Shown here piece by piece: positions 49,452-58,483 of a DNA stretch of 64,000 bases. A model generated the notes under the pieces. That model had not been told where the DNA came from. It saw only the letters and a list, made by a program, of their open reading frames with translations, and ran no database searches. The stretch is from assembly GCA_964615905.1 (NCBI GenBank), contig CAZTUB010000007.1:62001-126000 (forward strand), in the 5' to 3' direction. Numbering within the stretch: the first letter of the stretch is position 1; the number at the start of each line of letters is the position of its first letter. The DNA comes from DATLMR01 sp964615905. GTDB lineage: Bacteria > Acidobacteriota > Blastocatellia > UBA7656. Both the position numbers and the translations under genes were made by a program.

Positions 49452-50255
49452 TCACCTGTCACCCGTCGCTTTTCTCTGTCTTAAACGGCCATCCTCAAGG
49501 TGAAGCACGCGGTCGCAGATCGAAGCCAGGCGCTCGTTGTGAGTCACGATCACCGATGTCAGCTTCTGCGACCTGTGGACCTCCTTGAGCAGGTTATGAA
49601 TGCTCTCGCTCGTACGACTGTCGAGGTCTCCGGTCGGTTCATCAGCCAGCAGCAACCTCGGCTGTGTGACGAGCGCCCTGGCAAGCGCAACCCGCGCCTG
49701 CTCACCGCCTGACATCTCACCCGGCCTGTGCGTCGCCCGGTCCGTCAACCCGACCCGCGCAAGCATCTCGTCGGCGCGTTCTCGCGCCACCCGACTTGAG
49801 CTTCTGCCGATCAATAACGGCATCATTGCATTCTCAATAGCAGTGAACTCGGGCAGCAGGTGATGAGATTGAAAAATAAAGCCAATCTCCCTGTTTCGAA
49901 ATCGAGCCAAGTCTACATCAGCGAGTTTGAAAATGTCAAATTCACCAAGTTTCACGCTCCCGCTGCTCGGTCGATCTAATCCTCCTAATAAGTGCAATAA
50001 GGTCGATTTTCCAGCGCCCGACGGTCCGACTATGGCAACCATCTCGCCGTAAGCGATCCTGACGCTCAAATCCTGAAAGACCGTTACCCGATTGGGGCCT
50101 GATTTGTAAGTCCTTGTGACCCCGTCTGCCACAAGGAACGGCTCGCCCTCCCTGCCTTCGGCGAGCGCGTCCGTCTCTTCTATCAGGTCGGGGGGGATTT
50201 TTCGTGCAACCTCGGAAGGACCAACCCCGGCTCTTACGCGATTTTTCTCACTCAT
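49452..50255 (-). CDS. lolD: Lipoprotein-releasing ABC transporter ATPase
   Basis: A 267-residue ABC ATPase of the MacB/LolD type. Walker A is GPSGAGKST, the Q-loop is in FIFQSHHLLPEFTA, the signature is MSGGEQARVALARAL and Walker B is LLLADEPTGDLD. Together with the LolC/E permease it should pull lipoproteins out of the inner membrane. An N-terminal extension of about 40 residues precedes the ABC domain and is unusual. The ATG overlaps the 3' end of the permease gene by 8 bases, so translation is coupled. A MacB-type export role cannot be excluded. Confidence 0.88.
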   Translation of the reverse strand: MSEKNRVRAGVGPSEVARKIPPDLIEETDALAEGREGEPFLVADGVTRTYKSGPNRVTVFQDLSVRIAYGEMVAIVGPSGAGKSTLLHLLGGLDRPSSGSVKLGEFDIFKLADVDLARFRNREIGFIFQSHHLLPEFTAIENAMMPLLIGRSSSRVARERADEMLARVGLTDRATHRPGEMSGGEQARVALARALVTQPRLLLADEPTGDLDSRTSESIHNLLKEVHRSQKLTSVIVTHNERLASICDRVLHLEDGRLRQRKATGDR

Positions 50256-51495
50256 AGCGGAGTCCTTCGACCGGGTCGAGCCGAGCCGCGCTCCAGGCCG
50301 GGTAGATCGTCGAAACGAAGCTGATGGCGAGCGTGACGGCTGCAACGATCACTATATCGAGCGCGCTCGCGTGAAAGGGCAGGTAGTCGAGCGCGTAAGC
50401 GCCTGCGGGCAGCTGGATCAACTGGCGCGTGTCCGCGAAATAACAGAACCCGGCCCCAAGGATCACGCCTATCACCATGCCGACCAGGCCTATCATCAGC
50501 CCCTGAGCCATGAAAAGATACATCACGGAGCGGTTGGTCGCGCCCATCGATTTCAAGACGGCGATGTCGCGCTGCTTCTCCATCACGATCATGATGAGCA
50601 CCGTGATTATATTGAGCGCGGCAATCCCTATCACGATCAGCAAGGCGATCCCCGAAAGAAACTTCTCGTAGCTGAGCGCGGTGTAGATAGGCGCGTTTAG
50701 CTCCTGCCAGTCCTGCACCTGAAAGTTGTTCCCTGCGACGGCCAGCACGTCGCGCCCGATCTCCTTTACGGCGTCGACGTCATCGACCTTGATCTGTATC
50801 ATCTCCGCGACGTTATCGATGCCGGATAACCGTTGCGCCGCGTCGAGCGAGATGTAGGCCCACGTCGCGTCATAATCGCTGAGCCCCGATTCAAATATTC
50901 CTGTCACCTTGAAATCCCTGTAACGCGGAGCCATGCCTAGCGGGGTCAGATGTCCGCGCGGCGAGATGACCACGGCCACATCGCCGATCAAAAGGCCGAG
51001 ACGGTCTGCCAGGTCGCGCCCGATGATGATGTGGTCGATTCGCGCGCCGGTCTCCGAATCGGCTTCGGCTTCGTCGAGCGACCCGGCGGAGCCTTCGACC
51101 GTGAACTGGAAGACTTCGTTGTCAGGCCCTGCCTGCGCCATATCGACGCCTTTCAGGATAGCCCCGTCGGTGTCTTTCGCGCCCTGTATCAGCACGCGCT
51201 GGTATAGCGTAGCCGAGGCCGCGCGCACCTGCCGCACCTGGGTCACTTTTTCCGCCAGGGTGCGGAAGTCGTCAATCGGGCGACCGTCCTTTCTGAGGAG
51301 GTTCAGGTGGGCCGTGCCCGCAAGGATCTTTGTCTGAAATTCTTCACGAAAGCCCGTCATCATCGCCAGCACGATAATCAGCGATGCGACGCCGGCCGAA
51401 ACCGCCGCTATCGCTATCACGGTAATGACCGAAATCATCACCTGTTTTCGCTTGGCTCGCAGGTAACGCAGGGCGATGAAAAGTTCATACGGCAT
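50248..51495 (-). CDS. Lipoprotein-releasing ABC transporter permease (LolC/E type)
   Basis: A 415-residue permease with four membrane helices: one near the N-terminus after PYELFIALRYLRAKRKQVMI and three near the C-terminus, around a large periplasmic domain (about 50-270). The FtsX-like module (IVMEKQRDIAVLKSMGATNR) and the ending WSAARLDPVEGLRYE are standard for LolC/LolE. Only one permease gene is present, so it probably works as a homodimer, as in lineages with LolF-type systems. It lies 16 bases after lysS and overlaps lolD. Confidence 0.9.
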   Translation of the reverse strand: MPYELFIALRYLRAKRKQVMISVITVIAIAAVSAGVASLIIVLAMMTGFREEFQTKILAGTAHLNLLRKDGRPIDDFRTLAEKVTQVRQVRAASATLYQRVLIQGAKDTDGAILKGVDMAQAGPDNEVFQFTVEGSAGSLDEAEADSETGARIDHIIIGRDLADRLGLLIGDVAVVISPRGHLTPLGMAPRYRDFKVTGIFESGLSDYDATWAYISLDAAQRLSGIDNVAEMIQIKVDDVDAVKEIGRDVLAVAGNNFQVQDWQELNAPIYTALSYEKFLSGIALLIVIGIAALNIITVLIMIVMEKQRDIAVLKSMGATNRSVMYLFMAQGLMIGLVGMVIGVILGAGFCYFADTRQLIQLPAGAYALDYLPFHASALDIVIVAAVTLAISFVSTIYPAWSAARLDPVEGLRYE

Positions 51496-51511
51496 AGGCA
51501 GTCGTAAGCGG

Positions 51512-53086
51512 TCAGTGATCCGGTCCCTCGTCGGCTTCCGCTTTAAGCTTGAACTCAGGGCGCATGTGCGGGAAGAGAATCACGTCGCGGATCGACCTCT
51601 GATTCGTCAGGACCATGACCAGCCGGTCTATCCCGATCCCTTCTCCGGCGGTCGGCGGCATGCCGTACGAGAGCGCGCGTATGTAGTCCTCGTCAATAAC
51701 CATCGCCTCTTCGTCGCCGCCCTCGCGCAGTTGCATCTGCGCCTCGAACCGCTGCCGCTGGTCTGCCGGGTCGTTGATTTCACAAAACGCGTTCGCAATC
51801 TCCATCCCGGCGATGAAAAGCTCGAAGCGATCAACAAAGCCGGGGTCATGCTCGCTCTGCTTTGAAAGCGGCGAAAGCTCTGTCGGGAACTCTGTTATGA
51901 AGGTCGGGCTAATCAGGTGCGGCTCGGCCAGAGCCTCGAACACTTCGCCGAGCATGTAGCCGTACCCTAGCGTCTTCAAGTGGGGCAGCCGTGATCTAAG
52001 CTCGCCGTGAGCTGAGCGCTCGATCCGGTTGAGAACCCCTTCGACTGTCGAAATATCACCGACCGCCGGACGGTCCGACGGGTCCGGCCAGTATTCGATA
52101 ATCGCCTCGCGCATCGTCATTCGTCGCCAGGGACGTGTGAAGTCGATCTGTTGCTCGCCGTACTCGATTCTTTTCTCCCCGCACACCCGCTCGACAAGCC
52201 CTGTGATTAGCGATTCCGTTAGCTCTATCAACTCTTCAAAGTCCGAGTAAGCCTGGTAAAACTCAAGCATGGTGAACTCAGGGTTGTGCTTTATCGAGAT
52301 GCCTTCGTTACGGAAGTTGCGGTTGATCTCGTAGACCTTCTCGAACCCCCCGACGATCAGCCGCTTTAGATAAAGCTCAGGCGCGATCCTGGCATAAAGG
52401 TCTATGTCGAGCGCGTTGTGGTGCGTGACGAAGGGGCGCGCCGCCGCGCCCGACGCAAGCGGCGTGAGCATAGGCGTTTCGACTTCGACATAGCCCCGGC
52501 TGTCAAAAAAGTCGCGCATGAGCCTTAATATCTCTGACCGCTTTTCAAAGACGCGACGGACATCGCGGTTCGCTATCAGGTCGGCGTAACGCTGGCGGTA
52601 GCGCACCTCCTTGTCGTGCAGCCCGTAATATTTGTCGGGCGGGGGGACCATCGCCTTTGCCAGGAAGCTTATAGTCTCGGCGTGGATTGAAAGCTCGCCC
52701 GTGCGCGTCCTGAAGACGCGGCCCGTCGCCCCGATCATATCGCCGAGGTCGAGCAGCTTGAAAAGCGACCACGTGCGCTCGTCCACCTCGTTCGACTTGA
52801 GGTAGACCTGGAGGATCTCGCGCCCATCGGTGAACCTTATGAAAGCAGCTTTGCCCATCTTGTTGATGGCGTGTATGCGACCGGCGACGCTCGTGTGAGC
52901 CGGGCTTGAGTCAAGCTCCTCGCCCGATTTCGGGCTGAACTGCTCGACTATCTCGGTTATCGTGTGCGTGCGGTCAAACTTGTGCGGGTAGGGGTCGAAG
53001 CCGAGCCGCGTAATCTCTTCTAGCGAGCGCCGACGCTCGCGAATCTGGTCGTTTATATCAAGCTGTTGTTCCTGCTGGTCTGCCAT
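51512..53086 (-). CDS. lysS: Class II lysyl-tRNA synthetase
   Basis: Charges tRNA-Lys. The 524-residue chain has an OB-fold anticodon domain (about 55-165: SVAGRIHAINKMGKAAFIRF) and a class II catalytic core with motif 2 FRNEGISIKHNPEFTMLEFY and motif 3 GIGIDRLVMVLTNQRSIRDV. Length is normal. GGAG precedes the ATG. First gene of lysS-lolC/E-lolD, with short spacings, so lipoprotein export genes are co-transcribed with a housekeeping synthetase. Confidence 0.97.
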   Translation of the reverse strand: MADQQEQQLDINDQIRERRRSLEEITRLGFDPYPHKFDRTHTITEIVEQFSPKSGEELDSSPAHTSVAGRIHAINKMGKAAFIRFTDGREILQVYLKSNEVDERTWSLFKLLDLGDMIGATGRVFRTRTGELSIHAETISFLAKAMVPPPDKYYGLHDKEVRYRQRYADLIANRDVRRVFEKRSEILRLMRDFFDSRGYVEVETPMLTPLASGAAARPFVTHHNALDIDLYARIAPELYLKRLIVGGFEKVYEINRNFRNEGISIKHNPEFTMLEFYQAYSDFEELIELTESLITGLVERVCGEKRIEYGEQQIDFTRPWRRMTMREAIIEYWPDPSDRPAVGDISTVEGVLNRIERSAHGELRSRLPHLKTLGYGYMLGEVFEALAEPHLISPTFITEFPTELSPLSKQSEHDPGFVDRFELFIAGMEIANAFCEINDPADQRQRFEAQMQLREGGDEEAMVIDEDYIRALSYGMPPTAGEGIGIDRLVMVLTNQRSIRDVILFPHMRPEFKLKAEADEGPDH

Positions 53087-53391
53087 CGGGTCTCCAATGT
53101 GCTCTAAGCGCGCGGCCTGCCGATCAATCTAATCAGGGAATTATAGGAAGCGGCTCGGAAAGGTGTCAAACCGAAGTAGTTGCGCCGCTAGCGCATTATT
53201 GTGTAATATTTCAAAGGCTGACCGTAATCCTCCACGCTAAAACTAAACTGTGCCAAAGGTCAGTCGCCCCGTGAGCCAAAGAATCTTATTTTATTGCGAA
53301 GCTCAGGGCATAAAATCGGCGGGCGTGGGCATCTAAGAAGATCAAAGTACGAACAAAGGGATAAGGGTATTAGAAAGGAAGTGCACCTACC
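53087..53391. other. Gap between divergent lysS and M48 protease genes
   Basis: About 305 bases, relatively AT-rich from 53200 on. It must contain promoters for both divergent genes, but no close consensus match was found and no small ORF with a good ribosome site was seen. Confidence 0.4.
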
Positions 53392-54453
53392 ATGAAGTTT
53401 CGATTAAAAATCTACAATCGCCTCCTGGCTTTGGCTATCGCGGCCGTGATGCTTGCAGGGCCGACCGCTGCGCTCGCTGACGAGAGCAAAGATAAGGATA
53501 AGGCTCAGCAAAAGGCCAAACAGGTCAAACCGCTTTCTGATAAAGAGAACCCGCAGATGATCGGCAAGCGCAAGCTGAACGGCGGGATCAACTTTTACTC
53601 TCTGGAGAAAGAAGCGGCCATGGGCCGCGAGATGGCAACGGAGATCGACCGCAAGGCGAAGTTCGTCACAGACCCCGTCATTACGGAATATGTGAACCGC
53701 GTCGGCCAGAATATAGTCTTGAGGTCGGATGCGACCATCCCTTTTACGATAAAGATTATCGATTCGCCCGACGTGAACGCGTTTGCGCTCCCCGGCGGGT
53801 TCCTTTATGTCAATAGCGGCCTGCTGCTTGCAGCCGACAACGAATCTGAGGTCGCGGGCGTCATCGCGCACGAGATCGCGCACGTCACCGCGCGCCACGG
53901 TGCCGAGCAGGTATCGAAGGGCAGGCTGTTGCAGTACCTTTCAATCCCTCTGATCTTCGTCGGCGGGCCCGTCGGCGTAATCGTACAGAACGCAGCTAAT
54001 ATCCTGGTGCCGATGACCTTCCTGAAGTTCAGCCGGGGCGCGGAAGAGGAAGCAGACCGCCTTGGCTTGCAGTACATGTGGGCCGCGGGGTATGACCCTA
54101 CTTCGATGATGACTTTCTTTGAGAAGCTCAAGGCGAAGGAGAAGTCGAAGCCGGGAACGCTCGCAAAGGTATTCGCCACTCACCCGACCACGGCGAGCCG
54201 CATCGACAAGGCGCGGTCGCTCCTGGTCAGGTTCCCGGACCGCGACGAGTACACCGTCTCGACCTCCGAGTTCAACGCCGTCAAGGAGAAGCTGCTCGCG
54301 GTCACAAACCAGCAGACGCTTGGCAAGGAAGAGAAAGGCGCACCCACTTTGAAGCGCAAGCCTACGCTTAAACGCGGCGACGGCGATGTCGAAGACGACG
54401 AGCCGGTCAGGGATAAGCCTACCTTGAGGCGAAAGCCCGCGAGCGACCAGTAA
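53392..54453 (+). CDS. Exported M48 family metalloprotease with basic repeat tail
   Basis: A 353-residue exported protease. It has a signal peptide (to about TAALAD), a Lys-rich stretch, and an M48 domain (about 75-295). The zinc site is VIAHEIAHVTARHG with the third ligand in GAEEEADRLGLQYM. The shape resembles BepA/YfgC-like periplasmic proteases, which act on misassembled outer-membrane proteins, but no TPR domain follows. Instead there is a 45-residue tail in which PTLKRKPTLKR and PTLRRKP repeat a Pro-Thr-Leu-(Lys/Arg)-(Lys/Arg) motif. AAGGAAG lies before the ATG. A terminator follows. Confidence 0.87.
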   Translation: MKFRLKIYNRLLALAIAAVMLAGPTAALADESKDKDKAQQKAKQVKPLSDKENPQMIGKRKLNGGINFYSLEKEAAMGREMATEIDRKAKFVTDPVITEYVNRVGQNIVLRSDATIPFTIKIIDSPDVNAFALPGGFLYVNSGLLLAADNESEVAGVIAHEIAHVTARHGAEQVSKGRLLQYLSIPLIFVGGPVGVIVQNAANILVPMTFLKFSRGAEEEADRLGLQYMWAAGYDPTSMMTFFEKLKAKEKSKPGTLAKVFATHPTTASRIDKARSLLVRFPDRDEYTVSTSEFNAVKEKLLAVTNQQTLGKEEKGAPTLKRKPTLKRGDGDVEDDEPVRDKPTLRRKPASDQ

Positions 54454-54477
54454 TCTTTTCTAACACGGATAAAACCG

Positions 54478-54513
54478 AAAGGCGCGGTATTGACATGATA
54501 CCGCGCCTTTTTT
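54478..54513. terminator. Strong intrinsic terminator after the M48 gene
   Basis: AAAGGCGCGGTAT / ATACCGCGCCTTT forms a perfect 13-bp stem with a 7-base loop and six T residues downstream. It lies between convergent genes and could serve both. Confidence 0.95.
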
Positions 54514-54524
54514 GCGCGCGAGTC

Positions 54525-55442
54525 TTACTGAGGCTCGCAGGAGTTGATAAAGGCGCGGAGGGTTTCAAGATACCCCTTGCCGCCTCTGATGTATGTGTCG
54601 TTGTGCGATGCGTTGGCGACTTCGTAAAACTGCTTCGGCTCAGGGGCGGCTTCAAACAGCCTGCGACCGAGCGAGAAGGGAACCACTTCGTCGCCGGGGC
54701 TGTGGATGAAAAGCTTGGGGCATGTGACGCGCTTGACCTTTTCGACCGAGTCCATCTTTGTTCGCAGGACCACCGAGGGGAAGAAAGGTATTACCGTCGA
54801 GGCCATGTCTGATATGGATGTAAAGCTCGATTGAATTATCAACCCGGCTGGCGCAACCTGGGTTGCCAGATCAATCGCAGGAGCGCCGCCCAGCGACTTT
54901 CCAAGAATCACAATCCGTTCCGGTTTAGCGCCTCTCTCGTTTACAAGGTAGTCCCACGCCGCCCGCGCGTCTTTGTAAAGCCCCTGCTCCGAAGGGTGCC
55001 CTTCGCTCCTGCCGTATCCGCGATAGTCGATTATAAAGACATCGACGGGCAGTTGCATCAACACACGAATCATGTCGTAGCGATAAGTTATGTTTCCCGC
55101 GTTGCCGTGAAACCAGAGTAGCGTCATCTTTGTAGTAACTGGTTCAAACCCGTCGGCGGTCTTACGCGCGGGAGTCGCGTACCAGCCATGCAGATTCACC
55201 CCGTCAGAGGCTTTAAAGAAACAGTCCTCTACGCGAGGCGACACGCTCCCCTCGCGCACAGAACCAATCGCGGTGTCCCAATCGCCCACAGGGTATTTCG
55301 CAGGAAAGTATATAAGCTTATCTTCGAATGCCATCACCAGTACCAGAAGCCCTACCGAAACCAGAAGCAGAACGCGGGCGGCCCGCCAGCCTGTGGCTTT
55401 GCCGGCCCACAGATTCTTCAAGAACCGCTTCACACGGGTCAT
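54525..55442 (-). CDS. Membrane-anchored alpha/beta hydrolase (ABHD13/BEM46-like)
   Basis: A 305-residue protein with one N-terminal membrane helix (about 22-40) and an alpha/beta hydrolase domain. The oxyanion motif is LWFHGNAGN, the nucleophile is the Ser of LGKSLGGAPA, the acid is the Asp of HSPGDEVVP and the base is the His of NASHND. FIIDYRGYGRSEG is typical of the BEM46/ABHD13 group. Such enzymes act as serine esterases or depalmitoylases, but the substrate is unknown. It is transcribed divergently from rfaE2. Confidence 0.85.
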   Translation of the reverse strand: MTRVKRFLKNLWAGKATGWRAARVLLLVSVGLLVLVMAFEDKLIYFPAKYPVGDWDTAIGSVREGSVSPRVEDCFFKASDGVNLHGWYATPARKTADGFEPVTTKMTLLWFHGNAGNITYRYDMIRVLMQLPVDVFIIDYRGYGRSEGHPSEQGLYKDARAAWDYLVNERGAKPERIVILGKSLGGAPAIDLATQVAPAGLIIQSSFTSISDMASTVIPFFPSVVLRTKMDSVEKVKRVTCPKLFIHSPGDEVVPFSLGRRLFEAAPEPKQFYEVANASHNDTYIRGGKGYLETLRAFINSCEPQ

Positions 55443-55517
55443 GCTAGCTCAATTGTCCGGAGATTATAAGGCGGCTGGTGCGGTAATCGGCGGCCCTGTG
55501 CTATAAAAGATGGGTCG

Positions 55518-55991
55518 ATGAAAAAAGTGTTGAAGCGAGAAGAATTGGTAGCTGCGCGCGAGGCGATGCGCCGCGAGGGCAAGCGCGTGGTCTTCACCAA
55601 CGGCTGTTTCGATCTGCTCCACCCGGGTCACGTCCGCTATTTGACCGAAGCCCGCGCGCTCGGCGATTCGCTCATTGTCGCGCTTAACAGCGACCGCTCG
55701 GTGCGCTCGCTCAAAGGCGAAGGCCGACCTGTCCTGCGCGAAGACGAACGCGCAGAGGTGATGGCGGCGCTTGAGGCCGTAGACTTTGTGACTATCTTTG
55801 ACGAAGAGACGCCGCGCGAGCTTGTCGCCGCGTTGTTGCCCGACATCCTGGTCAAAGGCGGCGACTGGCCTGTCGACGAGATCGTCGGTCGCGACGAGGT
55901 CGAAGGCGCGGGCGGACGCGTGCTTTCGCTCCCATTCATCGAAGGCTCATCGACAACCAATATCATCGACAGGATCAAGGGGAAGGCATGA
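55518..55991 (+). CDS. rfaE2: D-glycero-beta-D-manno-heptose 1-phosphate adenylyltransferase
   Basis: Activates heptose-1-phosphate to ADP-heptose for the LPS inner core. The 157-residue chain is a stand-alone nucleotidyltransferase corresponding to the C-terminal half of HldE: FTNGCFDLLHPGHVRYLTEA (with HxGH-type motif), LNSDRSVRSLKG, RPVLREDERAEVMAALEAVD, LVKGGDW and the end EGSSTTNIIDRIK. The kinase half is not in the window. Its stop overlaps the selB start by 4 bases (ATGA). Confidence 0.93.
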   Translation: MKKVLKREELVAAREAMRREGKRVVFTNGCFDLLHPGHVRYLTEARALGDSLIVALNSDRSVRSLKGEGRPVLREDERAEVMAALEAVDFVTIFDEETPRELVAALLPDILVKGGDWPVDEIVGRDEVEGAGGRVLSLPFIEGSSTTNIIDRIKGKA

Positions 55992-57907
55992 AACACATCA
56001 TAGTCGGTACGGCGGGCCATATAGATCACGGCAAGACGGCCCTGGTCAAAGCGCTTACCGGCACAGATGCGGACCGGCTGAAGGAAGAGAAACAGCGCGG
56101 CATAACGATTGACATAGGGTTTGCCGACCTGGCGATTGGAGACCTGCGATTCGGGTTCGTCGATGTGCCGGGCCACGAGCGGTTCGTCAAAAACATGCTC
56201 GCAGGCGCGCACGGGCTCGACCTCGTGATGCTTGTCATAGCTGCCGACGAATCCGTCATGCCACAGACACGCGAGCATTTCGACATATGCCGGTTGCTAC
56301 AAGTGAAATCGGGCCTCGTGGTCCTTACGAAATCCGACCTTGTAGACGAGGAGCTTCTTGAGCTTGCAAAAGCGGAGGTTGAGGACTTCGTCGCGGGCTC
56401 GTTTCTTGAATCCTGCCCAATCATCGCGGTCAGCTCTCGGACAGGCGCTGGCGTGGACGAACTGAAAGCCGCGCTCGTGAGTCTTGCAAGCACTACTCAG
56501 CCGAAGACGACATCGGCCGTCCCACGCCTTCCCGTCGACCGCGCATTTTCCATAAGGGGATTTGGGACGGTCGTCACGGGCACTCTCATTGCCGGTCAGT
56601 TGAAGGTGGGCGACGAAGTGGAGCTGTTGCCCGGCGGCGTGCGCACGCGCGTCCGTAACCTTCAAGTTCATGCTCAGGACACGGACCGCGCGACCGCTGG
56701 CCAGCGTACGGCGGTCAATCTACAGGGGGTCAATATCGAGCAGGCCCCGCGTGGCAGCGTGCTTGCGCCCGCGGGCCGTTTGCAGTCCACGTCGATGCTT
56801 GATGCTCGGCTCGACCTGCTCGAAAGCCTCCCGCGTCCGCTCGCGCATCGCGCACGTGTGCGGCTGCATCACGGTACGATTGAGGTGATGGCGCGGGTGG
56901 CTTTTTTCGGCGTCGAGCAGGGCAAAAGCGCGCTCCAGCTTGAGCCGGGTGAAAGCCGCCTCGTCCAGCTGCGCCTTGAAGAGCCCATAACCGCGCTGCC
57001 GGGCGACAGGTTTATCATAAGAAGCTACTCGCCGCAGGTGACAATCGGCGGCGGCATGATCGTAGACTCGATGCCGGAAAAGCACCGTCTCCGCGACAAA
57101 GAGGCGCGAGCGCGCGTCGAGCAGTTAGAAGCGGCGGATGCCGACGAGCGCGCGGCAATCTTTCTTGAGATGTCCGGCGCTACGGCCATGACCGCGACAG
57201 AGATCGCTGCGCGCACAGGGGCCACAGACGAGCAGGTGGCCGGGACCGCTCGCGAGCTGATAAGAACGGGCAGGGCGATTGAAGTTCATAACTCGCCTTT
57301 GATGCTGATCTCGATGGAGGCGTATCGAAGGCTTGCGGCAGGCGTTCTCGACGTGCTCGCCGCGCACCACAAGCGAGAGCCGTTATCGCTTGGGCTAAGC
57401 CGCGAAGAGGTCCGCGAGCGACTGTTTGGCGGGCTGAGACCTGAAATCTTTCGCGCGGTGATCGCTCGTTTGAGCGGGGAACAGAAGATCGCCGCTGAAC
57501 GTGAGGCCTTGCGACTGGCCTCGCATCGACCGGCGATGACCGAGGAAGAGACCCTTGCCAAACAGCAACTCGAAGCGGCATTCAAATCAAGCGGGCTACA
57601 GGCCGCTACGCTCGACGAGTCCGCGGCCAGGGTCGGCCTTCGCCTCGACCTTGCGCGAAAGCTTTACAACCTCCTCACCGCCGAACAGCGAATAGTCCGT
57701 ATCGGCGATTTCATCTTTCATGTCGAAACAATCGAAGACCTGAAATCGCGCGTGCGGGCTCAAAAGGCGGTCAACCCGAAGATCGACGTAGCGGTGTTCA
57801 AAGAGATCACAGGCGGTATCACGCGAAAGCACGCGATCCCGCTGCTTGAGTACCTGGACCGCGAGCGCATCACGCGCCGCATCGGCAACGAGCGCGAGAT
57901 TTTGTGA
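55988..57907 (+). CDS. selB: Selenocysteine-specific translation elongation factor SelB
   Basis: Delivers Sec-tRNA to UGA codons that carry a SECIS element. The 639-residue chain has a GTPase domain (GTAGHIDHGKTALVKALTG, DVPGHERFVKNMLAGAHGLD, TKSD as base-recognition motif), EF-Tu-like domains II and III (IRGFGTVVTGTLIAGQLKVG), and C-terminal winged helices (about 370-639) that bind SECIS RNA. The motif GITIDIGFADL distinguishes SelB from EF-Tu. It starts inside the end of rfaE2 (ATGA), so the two are coupled. No selA, selD or selC tRNA was found in the window, including the 218 bases after the gene. Confidence 0.94.
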   Translation: MKHIIVGTAGHIDHGKTALVKALTGTDADRLKEEKQRGITIDIGFADLAIGDLRFGFVDVPGHERFVKNMLAGAHGLDLVMLVIAADESVMPQTREHFDICRLLQVKSGLVVLTKSDLVDEELLELAKAEVEDFVAGSFLESCPIIAVSSRTGAGVDELKAALVSLASTTQPKTTSAVPRLPVDRAFSIRGFGTVVTGTLIAGQLKVGDEVELLPGGVRTRVRNLQVHAQDTDRATAGQRTAVNLQGVNIEQAPRGSVLAPAGRLQSTSMLDARLDLLESLPRPLAHRARVRLHHGTIEVMARVAFFGVEQGKSALQLEPGESRLVQLRLEEPITALPGDRFIIRSYSPQVTIGGGMIVDSMPEKHRLRDKEARARVEQLEAADADERAAIFLEMSGATAMTATEIAARTGATDEQVAGTARELIRTGRAIEVHNSPLMLISMEAYRRLAAGVLDVLAAHHKREPLSLGLSREEVRERLFGGLRPEIFRAVIARLSGEQKIAAEREALRLASHRPAMTEEETLAKQQLEAAFKSSGLQAATLDESAARVGLRLDLARKLYNLLTAEQRIVRIGDFIFHVETIEDLKSRVRAQKAVNPKIDVAVFKEITGGITRKHAIPLLEYLDRERITRRIGNEREIL

Positions 57908-58125
57908 TCCGTTCCGCCCACCGTATTGAAAAGAACCCGGAAAGGATACAGGCGGGGCATCTCTGCCTGTCCAGGACGTGGGCTTCCCGGCCTGGGAAAG
58001 ACCGGATCGCAGCGCATTTCGGGCTCTTTATCGAAATGTGTCGAACCCCTGGGCGCAGGCACGTCATTTGCAGTTCTTACCTCTGAGCCTTGTGTAAGTG
58101 AGGCAATAAAATTCTAGGAGGGTAT
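57908..58125. other. Spacer after selB, examined for selC
   Basis: A 218-base region, not coding by ribosome-site criteria. It contains GC-rich imperfect dyads but no cloverleaf with a TCA anticodon and 8-bp acceptor stem that I could recognise. Confidence 0.4.
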
Positions 58126-58398
58126 ATGTCTTCAAATGTGTCTTCGACAACTGCAAGAATGGCGCAGAACCAGCAACCTGACGTAGCCGAGACGGCCGCG
58201 CGAACTATCGACCAGCCGGTCAAGCGCGCGACCGGGATGAGCGTTTTTCACTGGCTGACGATTGGGTCAATCGGCGCATCTGTGGCCCTTTTCCTCGCGG
58301 GCAAAAAGAACCTCGCGATCTTTATCGGGTTATGGCCGCCGACTTTCCAGGCTCTCAAGGCCGCTTCTGAAAATAAACAATCGGGCGAGAGCAACTGA
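58126..58398 (+). CDS. Small membrane protein of unknown function
   Basis: A 90-residue protein with a Gln/Thr/Ala-rich N-terminus (about 37 residues), two short hydrophobic helices (VFHWLTIGSIGASVALFLAG and LAIFIGLWPPTFQALKA) and a polar tail. Not recognised as a known family, though small two-helix proteins with a KKNLAIFIGLW-type turn are frequent in Acidobacteriota as a matter of general impression. The consensus AGGAGG before the ATG shows it is translated. It lies 218 bases after selB and is followed by a terminator. Confidence 0.75.
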   Translation: MSSNVSSTTARMAQNQQPDVAETAARTIDQPVKRATGMSVFHWLTIGSIGASVALFLAGKKNLAIFIGLWPPTFQALKAASENKQSGESN

Positions 58399-58432
58399 TC
58401 GAGGGTAAATCGCAGTAAAAATCGTGCGGTTG

Positions 58433-58480
58433 CGCCGAGCGGCGAATTTACGAAAGAAACTCGCCGCTCGGCGTTTCTTT
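58433..58480. terminator. Terminator between the small membrane protein and HD-GYP genes
   Basis: CGCCGAGCGGCGA / TCGCCGCTCGGCG forms a perfect 13-bp stem with a 15-base loop, followed by TTTCTTT on the plus strand. It lies between convergent genes. Confidence 0.88.
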
Positions 58481-58483
58481 GCC

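Noticed and set aside
57908..58125. Possible selC (tRNA-Sec) after selB
   Set aside because: No 8-bp acceptor stem, long variable arm or TCA anticodon loop could be assembled. A tRNA search program would be decisive.
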